Assembly (NCBI GenBank): GCA_903943975.1
Contig: CAJAQB010000012.1
Coordinates: 36,228 to 100,227, forward strand
Direction of reading: 5' to 3'
Length of the DNA stretch: 64,000 bases
Source: Synechococcus lacustris
GTDB lineage: Bacteria; Cyanobacteriota; Cyanobacteriia; PCC-6307; Cyanobiaceae
The notes under the pieces are model-generated. The model did not search any database, was not told the origin of the DNA, and was given only the letters and a program-made list of their open reading frames with translations. The position numbers were made by a program, and so were the translations under genes. Positions 10,039-19,265 of the stretch are shown piece after piece. Position 1 is the first letter of the stretch. Every line of letters starts with the position of its first letter.

Positions 10039-11693
10039 GCGCTGATTTTCTGGCCGCCATTGTCTTTGGCATTACTGCCTTCTGCAGTTTTTGCTTCGGC
10101 ACTGCTGCGGATCACTGAACCCCGCGCTTGCAGCGTGTGGTGCTGCCAGAACGGTTGCGGGGCCGGCGCATCGCTGCGGTAGTGGCCCCCCCGGCTTTCG
10201 CGGCGAAAGGCCGCTGCCTCCAGCAGCAGTCCGGTCACTAGGCCCCGCTGGCGCCGGTCCCAAAGGGGGGCCAGCAGCTGTTCCTGTTCGGCACTGAGCC
10301 AGCGCCGTTCCCCAGGCAGCAGCTCCAGCAGCGCTGCCAGCTGCTGGTCCAAGCCCAGCGCTTGATTGCTAGCCGCCAGTTGCCGTTGGGCGGCCTGGAG
10401 TTGCTGCCCATTCCGCTCCACCCCAGCCGCCTGCCAACAGAGTTGCCGCAAGCTGCTGGCGCCAGCAGCGGCATTTTCGGCCATGGCGCTGGTCGGCTGC
10501 CAAGCCAGGGGTTGGGCGCTGCGCTGGGGAAGGCTCGGGTTGGCAAGGCTTGGGGGCTGCAGCCGCCGCAGCTGGTGGGCCATCACTAAACATTCACTGA
10601 GCGAGTTGCTGGCCAGGCGGTTTGCCCCATGCACGCCGCTGCTGGCCACTTCCCCCACCGCGTATAGGCCCGGCAGCGAAGTGGCGGCCTCGAGGTTGGT
10701 GGCGATCCCCCCCATCCAGTAATGGGCCGCTGGCGCCACCGGCAGCGGGCGCAGCAGCGGGTCAAGGCCGAGGCCCTGGCAGCGGGCCAGGATCGTTGGG
10801 AACTGGCTATGTAGCCGTTCCGTACCCACCGGCCGCAGGTCTAGCCAGAGCTGCCCCAGGCCCCGCCGACCCATCTGCCGCACCATCGCCCGGCTGAGTT
10901 GATCCCGGGGGGTGAGTTCATCGCCCCGGGGTAGCACCGGGGCGCCCTCGCCATCCACCAGGCGGGCCCCTTCCCCCCTCAGGGCTTCGGAAAGCAGGAA
11001 ATGGGGGGCGCCTGGGTGCATCAAGGCGGTGGGGTGGAACTGCACGAATTCCATGTCGCGCAGCAGCGCCCCGGCCTCCCAGGCCATGGCCAACCCATCG
11101 CCGCGGGCACCGGCGGGGTTGGTGGTGTTGGCAAACAGATGGCCGCTGCCGCCGGTGGCCAGCACCACGGCCCCGGCCCGGATCCAGCCCAGATTCCCCT
11201 GGTGCAGTAGCTGCAGGCCGCAGCAATGGCCGCCCTCCACCCAGAGCTGTAGGGCCAGGCCCCCTTGCAGGGCGAGGAGATCTGGCCGTTCCGAAACCCG
11301 TTGCTCCAGCAGTTCCACCAGGGCCAGCCCTGTTTGGTCACGGGCATGGAGCACCCGGCGGCGGCTGTGGGCGGCCTCGAGGGTGGTGCTGAGTTGATCC
11401 CCCTGGTGATCCAGCTGTAGCCCCAGCGCCAGCAAGCGTTCAACGCAGTGGGGTGCCTCCCTCACCAGCAGCTCTACCGCCGCTGGATCGCAGAGGCCGG
11501 CGCCCACCTGGAGGGTGTCCTGCAGATGCAATTCAGGACAATCATCGGGGCCCACCGCAGCGGCCAGGCCCCCCTGGGCCCAACGGCTGGCGGAGCGCAG
11601 CTCGCCCCCACGGCTTAATAAAAGAATCCTGGAGCCGCGGGGCAGCTCCAGGCAGGTCATTAGTCCTGCGGCGCCACTGCCCACCACCACCAC
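10035..11693 (-). CDS. nadB: L-aspartate oxidase
   Basis: This is the FAD-dependent first step of NAD synthesis: L-aspartate to iminoaspartate. The N-terminal dinucleotide motif is VVVGSGAAGL; a family-typical ATGGSGHLF segment and HPTAL follow, and GEVASSGVHGANRLASNSL marks the end of the FAD domain. The 552 residues match the family. The earliest usable start is a GTG at 11693 inside a GTG run. Upstream in frame the sequence reads SWDVVVV back to a stop at 11774-11772 with no ATG, GTG or TTG, so the protein begins unusually tightly at the first FAD-binding strand. It lies downstream of psbU on the same strand, 50 bases away. Confidence 0.95.
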   Translation of the reverse strand: MVVVGSGAAGLMTCLELPRGSRILLLSRGGELRSASRWAQGGLAAAVGPDDCPELHLQDTLQVGAGLCDPAAVELLVREAPHCVERLLALGLQLDHQGDQLSTTLEAAHSRRRVLHARDQTGLALVELLEQRVSERPDLLALQGGLALQLWVEGGHCCGLQLLHQGNLGWIRAGAVVLATGGSGHLFANTTNPAGARGDGLAMAWEAGALLRDMEFVQFHPTALMHPGAPHFLLSEALRGEGARLVDGEGAPVLPRGDELTPRDQLSRAMVRQMGRRGLGQLWLDLRPVGTERLHSQFPTILARCQGLGLDPLLRPLPVAPAAHYWMGGIATNLEAATSLPGLYAVGEVASSGVHGANRLASNSLSECLVMAHQLRRLQPPSLANPSLPQRSAQPLAWQPTSAMAENAAAGASSLRQLCWQAAGVERNGQQLQAAQRQLAASNQALGLDQQLAALLELLPGERRWLSAEQEQLLAPLWDRRQRGLVTGLLLEAAAFRRESRGGHYRSDAPAPQPFWQHHTLQARGSVIRSSAEAKTAEGSNAKDNGGQKISA

Positions 11694-11743
11694 ATCCCAG
11701 CTGGTGCTGAACGGATCAACGCAGGCAGATTGGTTGGCGGTGC

Positions 11744-12127
11744 TCAGCGGTATTGGCCGTCGTTGATCCGATCAAAGCCTTCGTTCAGGGCGATTTCGGG
11801 ATCGGTCACCGTGAAGTTGTCGCGATACTTGGCGAACAGCTCCTTCTGACGGCCGGTGAGGTCGAGCTTCAGCACATCATCAACGCTGCCGTAGGGACCA
11901 CCAACGACGATCTTGCCGGCCAAGGTGGGATACATGCCGGGGAATTGCTGGAAGCGGCGCACGGAGGCGTTGTTCAGGTCCACCTTGCCCTGGGTCTCGC
12001 CGATTTTCTCGTCAGCCAGGTTGTGGAGGGCGTCGGCCTGGGCCATTTGCGGCTGGGCAACCCATAGGCCGATCAGCAGCAGAAAGCTGCAAAGCAGGGA
12101 GGCAAGCCGACGGGTGAGCCTGGTCAT
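11744..12127 (-). CDS. psbU: Photosystem II 12 kDa extrinsic protein PsbU
   Basis: PsbU is a lumenal protein that stabilises the oxygen-evolving Mn4CaO5 cluster in cyanobacteria and red algae. The precursor has a clear signal peptide (RRLASLLCSFLLLIGLW, cleavage near AQA-DA). The mature part contains KVDLNNASVRRFQQFPGMYP and an HhH-like fold ending in DRINDGQYR, as in the family. The ATG at 12127 (127 residues) is preferred over an in-frame TTG at 12157 because the signal peptide begins at the ATG. It sits between the DUF3120 gene and nadB on the same strand. Confidence 0.95.
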   Translation of the reverse strand: MTRLTRRLASLLCSFLLLIGLWVAQPQMAQADALHNLADEKIGETQGKVDLNNASVRRFQQFPGMYPTLAGKIVVGGPYGSVDDVLKLDLTGRQKELFAKYRDNFTVTDPEIALNEGFDRINDGQYR

Positions 12128-12213
12128 GCGGGGGGGCCGAAGGGGGCTGGTAGGCAACGTTACATAGAAGCCTGCGTTCGTTTGCCCCTAGGACGAAGAG
12201 GATTCGCAGTTCT

Positions 12214-12909
12214 TTAAACCAGGCCGCTCAGCTTGGGGCTCAGCAGGGCGAGGCCTAGAAACAAGCCATCCACCAAAAGGGTGCTGGCCAGGCAGGCCGC
12301 CACCAGGCGAGCACCTGGCCCCCGGGGCCAGAGCCAGGCGGCCAGGGCCAGCATCGCTGTGGCGAAACAGCCAATCACCCACAGGTGTTCCGCCGCCAGC
12401 ACCCTGCTGGCCGCCGCCGCCAGCAGCGGGGCCGCCTGGTCGGGGTTGGCCTGCAGTACGGCGGGCCAGAGGGGCATCAGGCCGCAGAGGGCCATGGCCG
12501 CATCGGTGCAGGCGGTGCCCAGCAGTGCCCCCAGGTAAAACTGCCCGGCCCGGCGCCAGGGCCCCCAAAGACCTGCCACTGCCAGCGGTAGGGCGAAGGC
12601 CTCCACCGGCAGATGCCAGAGCGGATGCAAGCGCAGCCAACCCCAAAACAAACAACCGGCCAGCCAGCTGCCGCTGAAACCCACCAGCAGGGCCCCGGTT
12701 TGGCCCCGTTGCCATAAACCCCAGCCCAGCAGCACAAAGCTGAACAGCAGCGCGGTCTGGGGGGAAAGCCGCACCCAGGGGGCCTGCACAAACACCGGCA
12801 GACTTACGAGCAGGGCGCCCAGCAAAGGAAGGCTGAGGCCTTTAACCCAGGCCAGCCTGGGCCAGTGGCGGGCGGGCCCAGGAACCGGGGTGGCGCTAAT
12901 GCTGAGCAA
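12214..12909 (-). CDS. DUF3120 family multi-pass membrane protein
   Basis: A 231-residue hydrophobic protein with about six or seven predicted membrane segments (for example LSLPLLGALLVSLPVF, LVGFSGSWLAGCLFWGW, FYLGALLGTACTDAAMALCG). Overall pattern and length agree with DUF3120, a family restricted to cyanobacteria and of unknown function. The start is a TTG at 12909; no ATG or GTG lies near the N-terminus. psbU follows on the same strand after 86 bases. It is divergent from uppP. Confidence 0.75.
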   Translation of the reverse strand: MLSISATPVPGPARHWPRLAWVKGLSLPLLGALLVSLPVFVQAPWVRLSPQTALLFSFVLLGWGLWQRGQTGALLVGFSGSWLAGCLFWGWLRLHPLWHLPVEAFALPLAVAGLWGPWRRAGQFYLGALLGTACTDAAMALCGLMPLWPAVLQANPDQAAPLLAAAASRVLAAEHLWVIGCFATAMLALAAWLWPRGPGARLVAACLASTLLVDGLFLGLALLSPKLSGLV

Positions 12910-13005
12910 CGCTTAATTGTGAACAAAGGTGCACAACCTTAAAGGCTGCGCCCCTTGGCCCGGGGGGAATCGGCCGCTTAGGGTCTGGCCCTTGGCCGAA
13001 TTCCC

Positions 13006-13878
13006 GTGGATTCCTCCCCTGTGTTGTCTCTGCTGGAGGCCTGCTGGCGCACCCTCGTGCTTGGGGTGGTGCAAGGCCTCACCGAATTTCTGCCGATCAG
13101 CAGCACCGCCCACCTGAAGGTGGTGCCGGTGTTGCTCGGTTGGGGCGATCCAGGGGTGGCGGTTACCGCCGTGATCCAGCTGGGCAGCATCGTGGCGGTG
13201 ATCGCTTATTTCCGGCACGACCTGGCGCGGGTGCTGCGGGGGGTGGGCGGCGCCCTGCGCCAGGGGGATTGGCAGCATCCCGATGCCCGCCTGGGGGTGG
13301 CGATTGCGATCGGCACCTTGCCGATCGTGTTTGCAGGGCTGGCGATCAAAGTGCTTTGGCCTGGTTACGAAAGCTCGCCCCTGCGCAGCCTTACTTCCAT
13401 TGGCATCGTTTCGATCGTGATGGCCCTGGTGCTGGCCCTGGCCGAACAGCTGGGCCGGCGCCGCAAGCTGCTGCCGGCGGTGCAGGGGCTCGATGGCCTG
13501 ATCGTGGGCCTGGCCCAGGCCCTGGCAATTATTCCTGGGGTGTCCCGTTCCGGCAGCACCCTCACGGCGGCCCTGTTTGTGGGCTGGCAGCGCTCCGATG
13601 CCGCCCGCTTCTCGTTCCTGCTGGGGATTCCAGCCATCACCCTTGCGGGCCTGGTGGAACTAAAAGACGCCCTGAAGGCAGGCTCCGTTTATGGCCCCTT
13701 GCCGCTGTTGGTGGGCATTATTTCGGCGGCCGTGGTGTCTTGGCTGGCGATTGCCTGGTTGCTCAAGTTTCTGCAAACAAACAGCACCTGGCCATTTGTG
13801 ATCTATCGCTTGCTGTTCGGCGCCCTGCTGCTCGGTTTGGTGCTGGGAAACCCCACACTGGAGCAGCTCCCCGGTTAG
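13006..13878 (+). CDS. uppP: Undecaprenyl-diphosphatase (bacitracin-resistance type)
   Basis: An integral membrane enzyme that dephosphorylates undecaprenyl diphosphate to recycle the lipid carrier for peptidoglycan and other surface polymers. Both family signatures are present: EFLPISSTAHL (residues 27-37) and PGVSRSGS (177-184, catalytic R181). The 290 residues and multiple hydrophobic helices fit BacA/UppP. The start is a GTG; the N-terminus reads MDSSPVLSLLEACWRTLVLGVVQGLTE. The downstream radical SAM gene follows after 22 bases, so the two may be co-transcribed. Confidence 0.95.
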   Translation: MDSSPVLSLLEACWRTLVLGVVQGLTEFLPISSTAHLKVVPVLLGWGDPGVAVTAVIQLGSIVAVIAYFRHDLARVLRGVGGALRQGDWQHPDARLGVAIAIGTLPIVFAGLAIKVLWPGYESSPLRSLTSIGIVSIVMALVLALAEQLGRRRKLLPAVQGLDGLIVGLAQALAIIPGVSRSGSTLTAALFVGWQRSDAARFSFLLGIPAITLAGLVELKDALKAGSVYGPLPLLVGIISAAVVSWLAIAWLLKFLQTNSTWPFVIYRLLFGALLLGLVLGNPTLEQLPG

Positions 13879-13900
13879 CCGGTCTTAAGGATGAATAGGC

Positions 13901-15289
13901 GTGTGGAACGAGCCGAGTAACGGCATCCCCCTCGGGAACCAGGCTGGAGCCAGCACCCCCCAGCCGGCGGTGGTGGCTTCGGTGGAACCTGGCTCGATTG
14001 GCGAGGAGCTGGGTTTTCAACCCGGCGACCGCCTGCTGGCGATCAATGGCGTCCGGCCTCGGGATTTGATTGATCTGCGCTTGCTCTGCGGCGAAGAGGA
14101 GCTGCTGCTGGAGGTGGAAGACCCCAGCGGTGAACTGCACCGGGTGGCATTGGAAAAAGATGCCGACGATGGCCTCGGCCTTGAATTCACAGAAGCCCTG
14201 TTTGATGGCCTGCGCCAGTGCAACAACCGCTGTGGCTTCTGTTTCATTGACCAGCAGCCCCCGGGTAAGCGCCAAAGCCTTTATCTAAAAGACGACGATT
14301 ACCGGCTCAGTTTTCTCTACGGCTCTTATCTCACCCTCACCAACCTGACGGCGGCGGATTGGCAGCGGATTGAGCAGCAGCGGCTCTCGCCTTTGTATGT
14401 GTCAGTGCATGCCACAGACCCCGAGCTGCGCAGTCGCCTGCTGCAGAACGAACGGGCGGGCCTGCTGCTGGACCAGCTCGCCTGGTTCCAGGAAAGGCGT
14501 TTGCAAATCCATGCCCAGGTGGTGGTTTGTCCTGGCATCAACGATGGCGAGGCGCTGCTGGCCACCCTCCAAGACCTGGCCCGCTTTGGCGGCGGCGATT
14601 GGCCAACGCTGCTGTCGGTGGCGGTGGTGCCGGTGGGGCTCACCCGCTTCCGGCCGGCCAACGATGGGCTGCTGCCCGTGGATCCGGCCATGGCCCGCCG
14701 CACGATTGCCGCAGTGGAACCGCTGCAGCAGCAGTTCAGCCACCGCTTTGGTAGCCGCTGGGCCTGGTTATCGGATGAGTGGTATCTGATGGCGGGTCTG
14801 CCCCTGCCGGCTCGGGACAGCTACGAGGACCTGCCCCAGCAGGAAAACGGTGTAGGCAGCATCCGTTCCTTTTTGGAGGAGCTCGAGCGGGCCACCACAA
14901 ACCTGCCGCCACGGCTGGCCCGGCCCCAGCGGCTGAGCTGGGTGGTGGGCAGTCTGGTGGGCCAGGCGTTGGCGCCGGCGCTGGAGCGCTTGCGGGCGGT
15001 GGCGGGCCTTGAGCTAAACCTGCATGCCTTGCCGAGTCCCTACTGGGGCCAACCCCAGGTGGTAACAGGGCTGCTCACGGGGGCGGATCTGCTGGCGGGC
15101 TTGGCGGGACAGGATCTGGGCGAGCGGCTGCTGCTGCCCTCGGTGATGTTGCGCCAGGGGGAACCTGTGTTTCTGGATGACCTGCGCCTAGAGGAACTGC
15201 AGTTGCAGCTTCCTGTGCCCGTTGAAGTGGTGGGGGGGGCAGCTGAGATCGTGGCCGCCTGCCTGCGCCAAACCGGAGCCGGGGACTAA
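13901..15289 (+). CDS. PDZ-DUF512 radical SAM protein (TIGR03279 type)
   Basis: A 462-residue protein with an N-terminal PDZ-like domain (GEELGFQPGDRLLAINGV, about residues 30-45) and a radical-SAM-type cysteine triad C107-x3-C111-x2-C114 (CNNRCGFC) followed by FIDQQPPGKRQSLYLKDDDY. The C-terminal part corresponds to DUF512. This architecture is conserved in cyanobacteria and some Gram-positive bacteria; the reaction is not established. The start is a GTG after a TAAGG-type ribosome site. A separate 4Fe-4S cluster protein or a tRNA/lipid-modifying enzyme cannot be distinguished from sequence alone. Confidence 0.85.
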   Translation: MWNEPSNGIPLGNQAGASTPQPAVVASVEPGSIGEELGFQPGDRLLAINGVRPRDLIDLRLLCGEEELLLEVEDPSGELHRVALEKDADDGLGLEFTEALFDGLRQCNNRCGFCFIDQQPPGKRQSLYLKDDDYRLSFLYGSYLTLTNLTAADWQRIEQQRLSPLYVSVHATDPELRSRLLQNERAGLLLDQLAWFQERRLQIHAQVVVCPGINDGEALLATLQDLARFGGGDWPTLLSVAVVPVGLTRFRPANDGLLPVDPAMARRTIAAVEPLQQQFSHRFGSRWAWLSDEWYLMAGLPLPARDSYEDLPQQENGVGSIRSFLEELERATTNLPPRLARPQRLSWVVGSLVGQALAPALERLRAVAGLELNLHALPSPYWGQPQVVTGLLTGADLLAGLAGQDLGERLLLPSVMLRQGEPVFLDDLRLEELQLQLPVPVEVVGGAAEIVAACLRQTGAGD

Positions 15290-15312
15290 ATTCCTGTCAC
15301 CAGAGTAAAAGG

Positions 15313-17028
15313 GTGGTTTCGGTGGCAGGACAAAAGCGCAGCTTGCTGCTGGCCCTTGTCCTGGGTGCTTCCGGCATTGCCCAGGCCCAGGAACAATTGA
15401 GCCAGCCAGCGCCCGCTGCCCAGCCCCCCTTGGATTCAGTGCAGGCACCGTTGCCCAATGCCTTGGAGGTTAAAGGAACTCGGCCGAAATCGAACCCCGG
15501 GGTGATCCCGCCGGCGGCCACCACCCTGCCCCCTGAGTTAGACCGCCTCAACGCGCCCCCCTCCCTGGCCCTGCCCACCAAGCCGGCCCAGGTACGCATC
15601 GATGACCTGCGGCCCCTGGGCTTGGCGGAGGTGGAACGGCTCGCCGAAGTGAATAACCCCTTCCTCAAATCAATTGCGATGCAGGTGGAGGAGGCGAAGT
15701 CAAACCTGCGGGCCCAGATCTCCGCCTGGTATCCCACCCTGAGCCTGAGTACTGGTTCATTCCCCACGCGCACCTTTGCCTCCCGCACCCAGAACTATGG
15801 CGGCGACTCCCTAACTCCGAATAACCCCTACGATTCCCCTTCCCCTAAAACCCAAACCCAAACCTACGGGGCGGTGGCTGGGCTCAACTTCAACTGGGAT
15901 CTGATCAACCCCCAGCGGGTGCCCCAGATTGCCGCCGCCCGCGATAGCTATGAAAAGGCTAAAAATCAATATCTGATTGCCCTGCGGGACCTGCGTTTGC
16001 AAACGGCCCAAACCTATTTCGGCCTCCAAAATGCCGATGACCAGGTGCGGATTGGTAAGTCTTCGGTACAATCCTCCCTGGTGAGCCTGCGCGATGCCCG
16101 GGCCCGTTTCCAGGCGGGGGTGGCCACAAAGCTGGATGTGATGGAAGCGGAAACCCAGCTGGCCCGCGACCAGCAGGTGCTCACCAATGGCCTCTCGGAG
16201 CAGGCCAAGGCCCGCCGCCAGCTGGCCCGGATCCTGGCCCTGCCCCAAACGGTTACCCCCACGGCCAAGGACCCTTCCGTGGTGCTGGGGGTGTGGCAGC
16301 CCAGCCTGCAGGAAAGTATCGTGGCCGCCTATGCCTTTAGGGAAGAACTAGATAACATCATCCTTGATATCTCAGTGGCCAATTCAAATGCGAATGCGGC
16401 CTTGGGCAATGTGCAGCCTTTCCTAAGCATCGTTAGCACTTCGGGCTGGGATAAAACCTTCGGCGAGGCCAATGTTTATGGCCCCGCTGACATGGGCCTG
16501 GTGGTGGAAAACCTGCGGGAAACCATCGGTATGAACCTGCGTTGGAATATTTTTGATGGCGGTCGTTCGGCTGCCCAGGCCCGCCAGCAACGCCAATTGG
16601 CCAAGGAAAATACCTTTAAGTTTGCCGATCAGCGTGACAAATTGCGCTACGAAGTAGAGGAGTCTTACTTCAACCTCCAGGCCCAGGTTCGAAACCTGAT
16701 CACCCTCTCCCGCCAGGTGTTGAGTACCCGGGAATCACTGCGGCTGGCTCGCCTGCGCTTCCAGGCCGGGGTAGGCACCCAGCGCAACGTGGTTGATACC
16801 CAGCGAGATCTCACCCAGGCGGAGGTGAGTTACAGCAATGCGGTGTCGCAATACAACACCTTCATGGCCCAGCTGCAGCGCCGCACCGGCCTCGACCAGG
16901 TGTTGCGCTGTGTGCCGCCCCGCCTGCCCGCCGAACCGCCGGCCAAGGATTCCCTCACCGACATCCCCGTGTTGCCGGTGCCCACCGATTCCCCCTGTGT
17001 AATCAGGCCGGTCTCGAAAGCGTTGTAG
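15313..17028 (+). CDS. TolC-family outer-membrane efflux protein
   Basis: The 571-residue protein has an N-terminal signal peptide (KRSLLLALVLGASGIAQA), a proline-rich stretch, and two TolC-type helical repeats with typical segments LRDLRLQTAQTYFGLQNA and LRLARLRFQAGVGTQRNVVD. TolC proteins form trimeric outer-membrane/periplasmic channels for type I secretion or multidrug efflux. The start is a GTG just behind AAAAGG. No adaptor or pump gene is next to it; the following gene is a PucC-type carrier 32 bases downstream. This is one of two TolC-like genes in the window. Confidence 0.9.
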   Translation: MVSVAGQKRSLLLALVLGASGIAQAQEQLSQPAPAAQPPLDSVQAPLPNALEVKGTRPKSNPGVIPPAATTLPPELDRLNAPPSLALPTKPAQVRIDDLRPLGLAEVERLAEVNNPFLKSIAMQVEEAKSNLRAQISAWYPTLSLSTGSFPTRTFASRTQNYGGDSLTPNNPYDSPSPKTQTQTYGAVAGLNFNWDLINPQRVPQIAAARDSYEKAKNQYLIALRDLRLQTAQTYFGLQNADDQVRIGKSSVQSSLVSLRDARARFQAGVATKLDVMEAETQLARDQQVLTNGLSEQAKARRQLARILALPQTVTPTAKDPSVVLGVWQPSLQESIVAAYAFREELDNIILDISVANSNANAALGNVQPFLSIVSTSGWDKTFGEANVYGPADMGLVVENLRETIGMNLRWNIFDGGRSAAQARQQRQLAKENTFKFADQRDKLRYEVEESYFNLQAQVRNLITLSRQVLSTRESLRLARLRFQAGVGTQRNVVDTQRDLTQAEVSYSNAVSQYNTFMAQLQRRTGLDQVLRCVPPRLPAEPPAKDSLTDIPVLPVPTDSPCVIRPVSKAL

Positions 17029-17060
17029 GAACCTCCTGCTAACGACTTAAATCCCAGCCC

Positions 17061-18443
17061 TTGTTTTCCGCCCGCTTTCTGCTGCTGGCCCTGCGTTTGG
17101 GGCTGTTTCAGGCCTGTTTGGGGGCCTTGGCGGTGCTCACCCTGGGCATCTTCAACCGTTTGTTGATTGATGAATTTGAGGTGCCAGCGGCGCTCACCGC
17201 CCTGGCCCTGGGGGCCCAACAGTTGGTGGCCTTCACCCGGGTTTGGTTTGGCCAGCGCTCCGACCGTTGCCGCTGGCGGGGGCTGCGCCGCACCCCCTTC
17301 ATCATTGGCGGCGCTGCCGCCTTCTGTCTGCTGTTCTGGGTGGCCGGCCGCACGGTGCTTTGGGTGGCGCAGGCCTCCCAGGCAGGGGATGGCGCTGCGG
17401 TGCTCTCCAGGGGCCTGGTGCTGGCCCTGGTGTTCCTGCTTTATGGGCTGGCGATCTCGGCCAGTTCCACCCCCTTTGCGGCCCTGCTGGTGGATGTAAC
17501 CAGCGAGCGGCAGCGGTCCCCCCTGGTGTCGGTGGTTTGGTCGATGCTCACGGTGGGCATTGTTGCTGGGGCGATCCTGGCCAGTCGCTTCCTGGGCACC
17601 GCCTGCGCCAGTGCTGATCTAACCCTGGTGATAGCTGGGGTGGAGCGCTTGATCGTGGTGGCGCCCCTGCTGATTTTTGCCCTGGTGCTGCTGGCGGTGG
17701 TGGGGGTGGAGAAGCCCCTGGCCAGGGCCAGCGCCAGCGCCGGCGATTCCGACACCAAGGCGCCGGGCTTTGGCCAGGCCTGGCGTTTGCTGCGGGCTGA
17801 TCCCCAAGTGGGTTATTTCTTCGGGGTGCTTTGTTTGTTCACCTTCAGCCTCTTCCTGCAGGAGGCGGTGCTGGAGCCCTACGGCGGCGCCATCTTCCAG
17901 ATGAGTGTTTGTGACACCACCAAGCTCAATGCGATCTGGGGGGTGGGAACTTTGGTGGGGATCGCCAGCACCGGGTTCCTGTTGGTGCCGCGGCTGGGGC
18001 CCCAGCGCACGGCCCTGCTGGGGGGGGTGTTGTCGGCCCTGTTCCTGTTGTTGATTGCCTACGCCGGCTCCTTGCCCTCCGAGGGGCTGTTCAAGCTGGC
18101 CCTGGGGCTGTTTGGTTACGGGGCCGGGGTTTGCACCAATGCCTGCCTCACCCTGATGCTGGGGCTTACCTCGCCGCTGCTGGCCGGCACTTTCATCGGC
18201 ATCTGGGGCCTGGCCCAGGCCTATGCCCGCGGCTTTGCCACCGTGGCCGGCGGGGGCCTGCTCAGCCTCTTTGGCGGCGTCTTTGGCGGCCAGAACAGCT
18301 TTGGCGCCTATGCCAGTGTGTTCGTTCTACAGGCCATTGGTTTGCTGCTGGCCGGCTTCCTGCTGTTACGGGTGGATACCGCTCTGTTCCAGGAGCGGAT
18401 GCAGCGGGCCCTTGGTTCAGTGGCGGCCTTTGAGATCGATTGA
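17061..18443 (+). CDS. PucC/BCH-family major-facilitator membrane protein
   Basis: The 460-residue multi-pass protein matches the PucC / bacteriochlorophyll synthase 44 kDa family: RLGLFQACLGALAVLTLGIF and GQRSDRCRWRGLRRTPFI near the N-terminus, then VTSERQRSPLVSVVWSMLTVGI. In oxygenic phototrophs related proteins are proposed to deliver chlorophyll or assist light-harvesting or high-light-inducible proteins. The reading frame begins with TTG. The inositol-phosphatase-like gene starts 4 bases after its stop, suggesting an operon. The exact cargo is unknown. Confidence 0.85.
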   Translation: MFSARFLLLALRLGLFQACLGALAVLTLGIFNRLLIDEFEVPAALTALALGAQQLVAFTRVWFGQRSDRCRWRGLRRTPFIIGGAAAFCLLFWVAGRTVLWVAQASQAGDGAAVLSRGLVLALVFLLYGLAISASSTPFAALLVDVTSERQRSPLVSVVWSMLTVGIVAGAILASRFLGTACASADLTLVIAGVERLIVVAPLLIFALVLLAVVGVEKPLARASASAGDSDTKAPGFGQAWRLLRADPQVGYFFGVLCLFTFSLFLQEAVLEPYGGAIFQMSVCDTTKLNAIWGVGTLVGIASTGFLLVPRLGPQRTALLGGVLSALFLLLIAYAGSLPSEGLFKLALGLFGYGAGVCTNACLTLMLGLTSPLLAGTFIGIWGLAQAYARGFATVAGGGLLSLFGGVFGGQNSFGAYASVFVLQAIGLLLAGFLLLRVDTALFQERMQRALGSVAAFEID

Positions 18444-18447
18444 ACCG

Positions 18448-19242
18448 ATGAATTCTTTCCCCTCCGACCCCCAGTGGCAGGCCCTGGGGGTGCTGCTGGA
18501 TCGGGTGGCGGAGCGGCAGCGCCAAGACTTTGGCCAGATCAGCAGCAGCCTCAAGCCCGATGGCAGCTTGATCACCGCCTGTGACCAGTGGAGTGACGCC
18601 ACCCTGGCGGAGGGTTTGGCTGCCATCTATCCCGGAGATGGCCTGCTCAGTGAGGAGGGCAACACCAATGTGCCCCTGGAGGCCCGCTACTGGGTGGTGG
18701 ATCCCCTCGATGGCACCACCAATTTTTCCGTGGGCCTGCCGATATGGGCCATTTCCCTGGCAAGGATTGAGGCCGGCCGGCCGATTGCGGCGGTGCTTGA
18801 TCTGCCCCCCCAGCGCCAGCGGTTTGTGGCGGTGCGGGGCCAGGGGGTTTGGCGTGATGGCGTGAAGCTCCACCCCCCCGCCGCCCCCCGCCACGGTTGC
18901 AGCTGTGCCAGCCTCTGCAGCCGTTCCATCCAGGTGCTGCGCACGGTGGCGGCGCCGTTCCCGGCCAAGCCGCGCATGTTGGGGGTGGCCAGCCTCAATC
19001 TGCTGGGGGTGGGTTTAGGCACCCTGGTGGCGGCTTTAGAGGCCACCCCAAAGATTTGGGATCTGGCGGCGGTCTGGTTGATGTTGGAGGAGCTGGGCTG
19101 CCCGATCGAGGCGCTGGCTAAGGCGCCCTTTCCACTGGCACCGGGCTCGGCCCAGGCTGAAATCGGCTATCCACTGCTCAGCGCCTACAACCAGGAGCAG
19201 TTGCAGCGCTTTCTGCCCTGGGGCCAGGCCCTGCTGCGGTGA
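18448..19242 (+). CDS. Inositol monophosphatase family protein
   Basis: The 264-residue protein carries the metal-binding motifs of the Li-sensitive phosphatase superfamily: E69-E70 in SEEGN, D85PLDGTTNF93, and a C-terminal KIWDLAAVW (family WD). Members hydrolyse small phosphate esters such as inositol-1-phosphate, histidinol phosphate or PAP; the substrate here cannot be told. I start at the ATG 18448, four bases after the PucC gene; a longer in-frame opening reaches back to 18223 but runs over the PucC coding region and lacks conserved sequence. Confidence 0.9.
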   Translation: MNSFPSDPQWQALGVLLDRVAERQRQDFGQISSSLKPDGSLITACDQWSDATLAEGLAAIYPGDGLLSEEGNTNVPLEARYWVVDPLDGTTNFSVGLPIWAISLARIEAGRPIAAVLDLPPQRQRFVAVRGQGVWRDGVKLHPPAAPRHGCSCASLCSRSIQVLRTVAAPFPAKPRMLGVASLNLLGVGLGTLVAALEATPKIWDLAAVWLMLEELGCPIEALAKAPFPLAPGSAQAEIGYPLLSAYNQEQLQRFLPWGQALLR

Positions 19243-19265
19243 CCTGCTGCATTAAGGGGCGGCGC

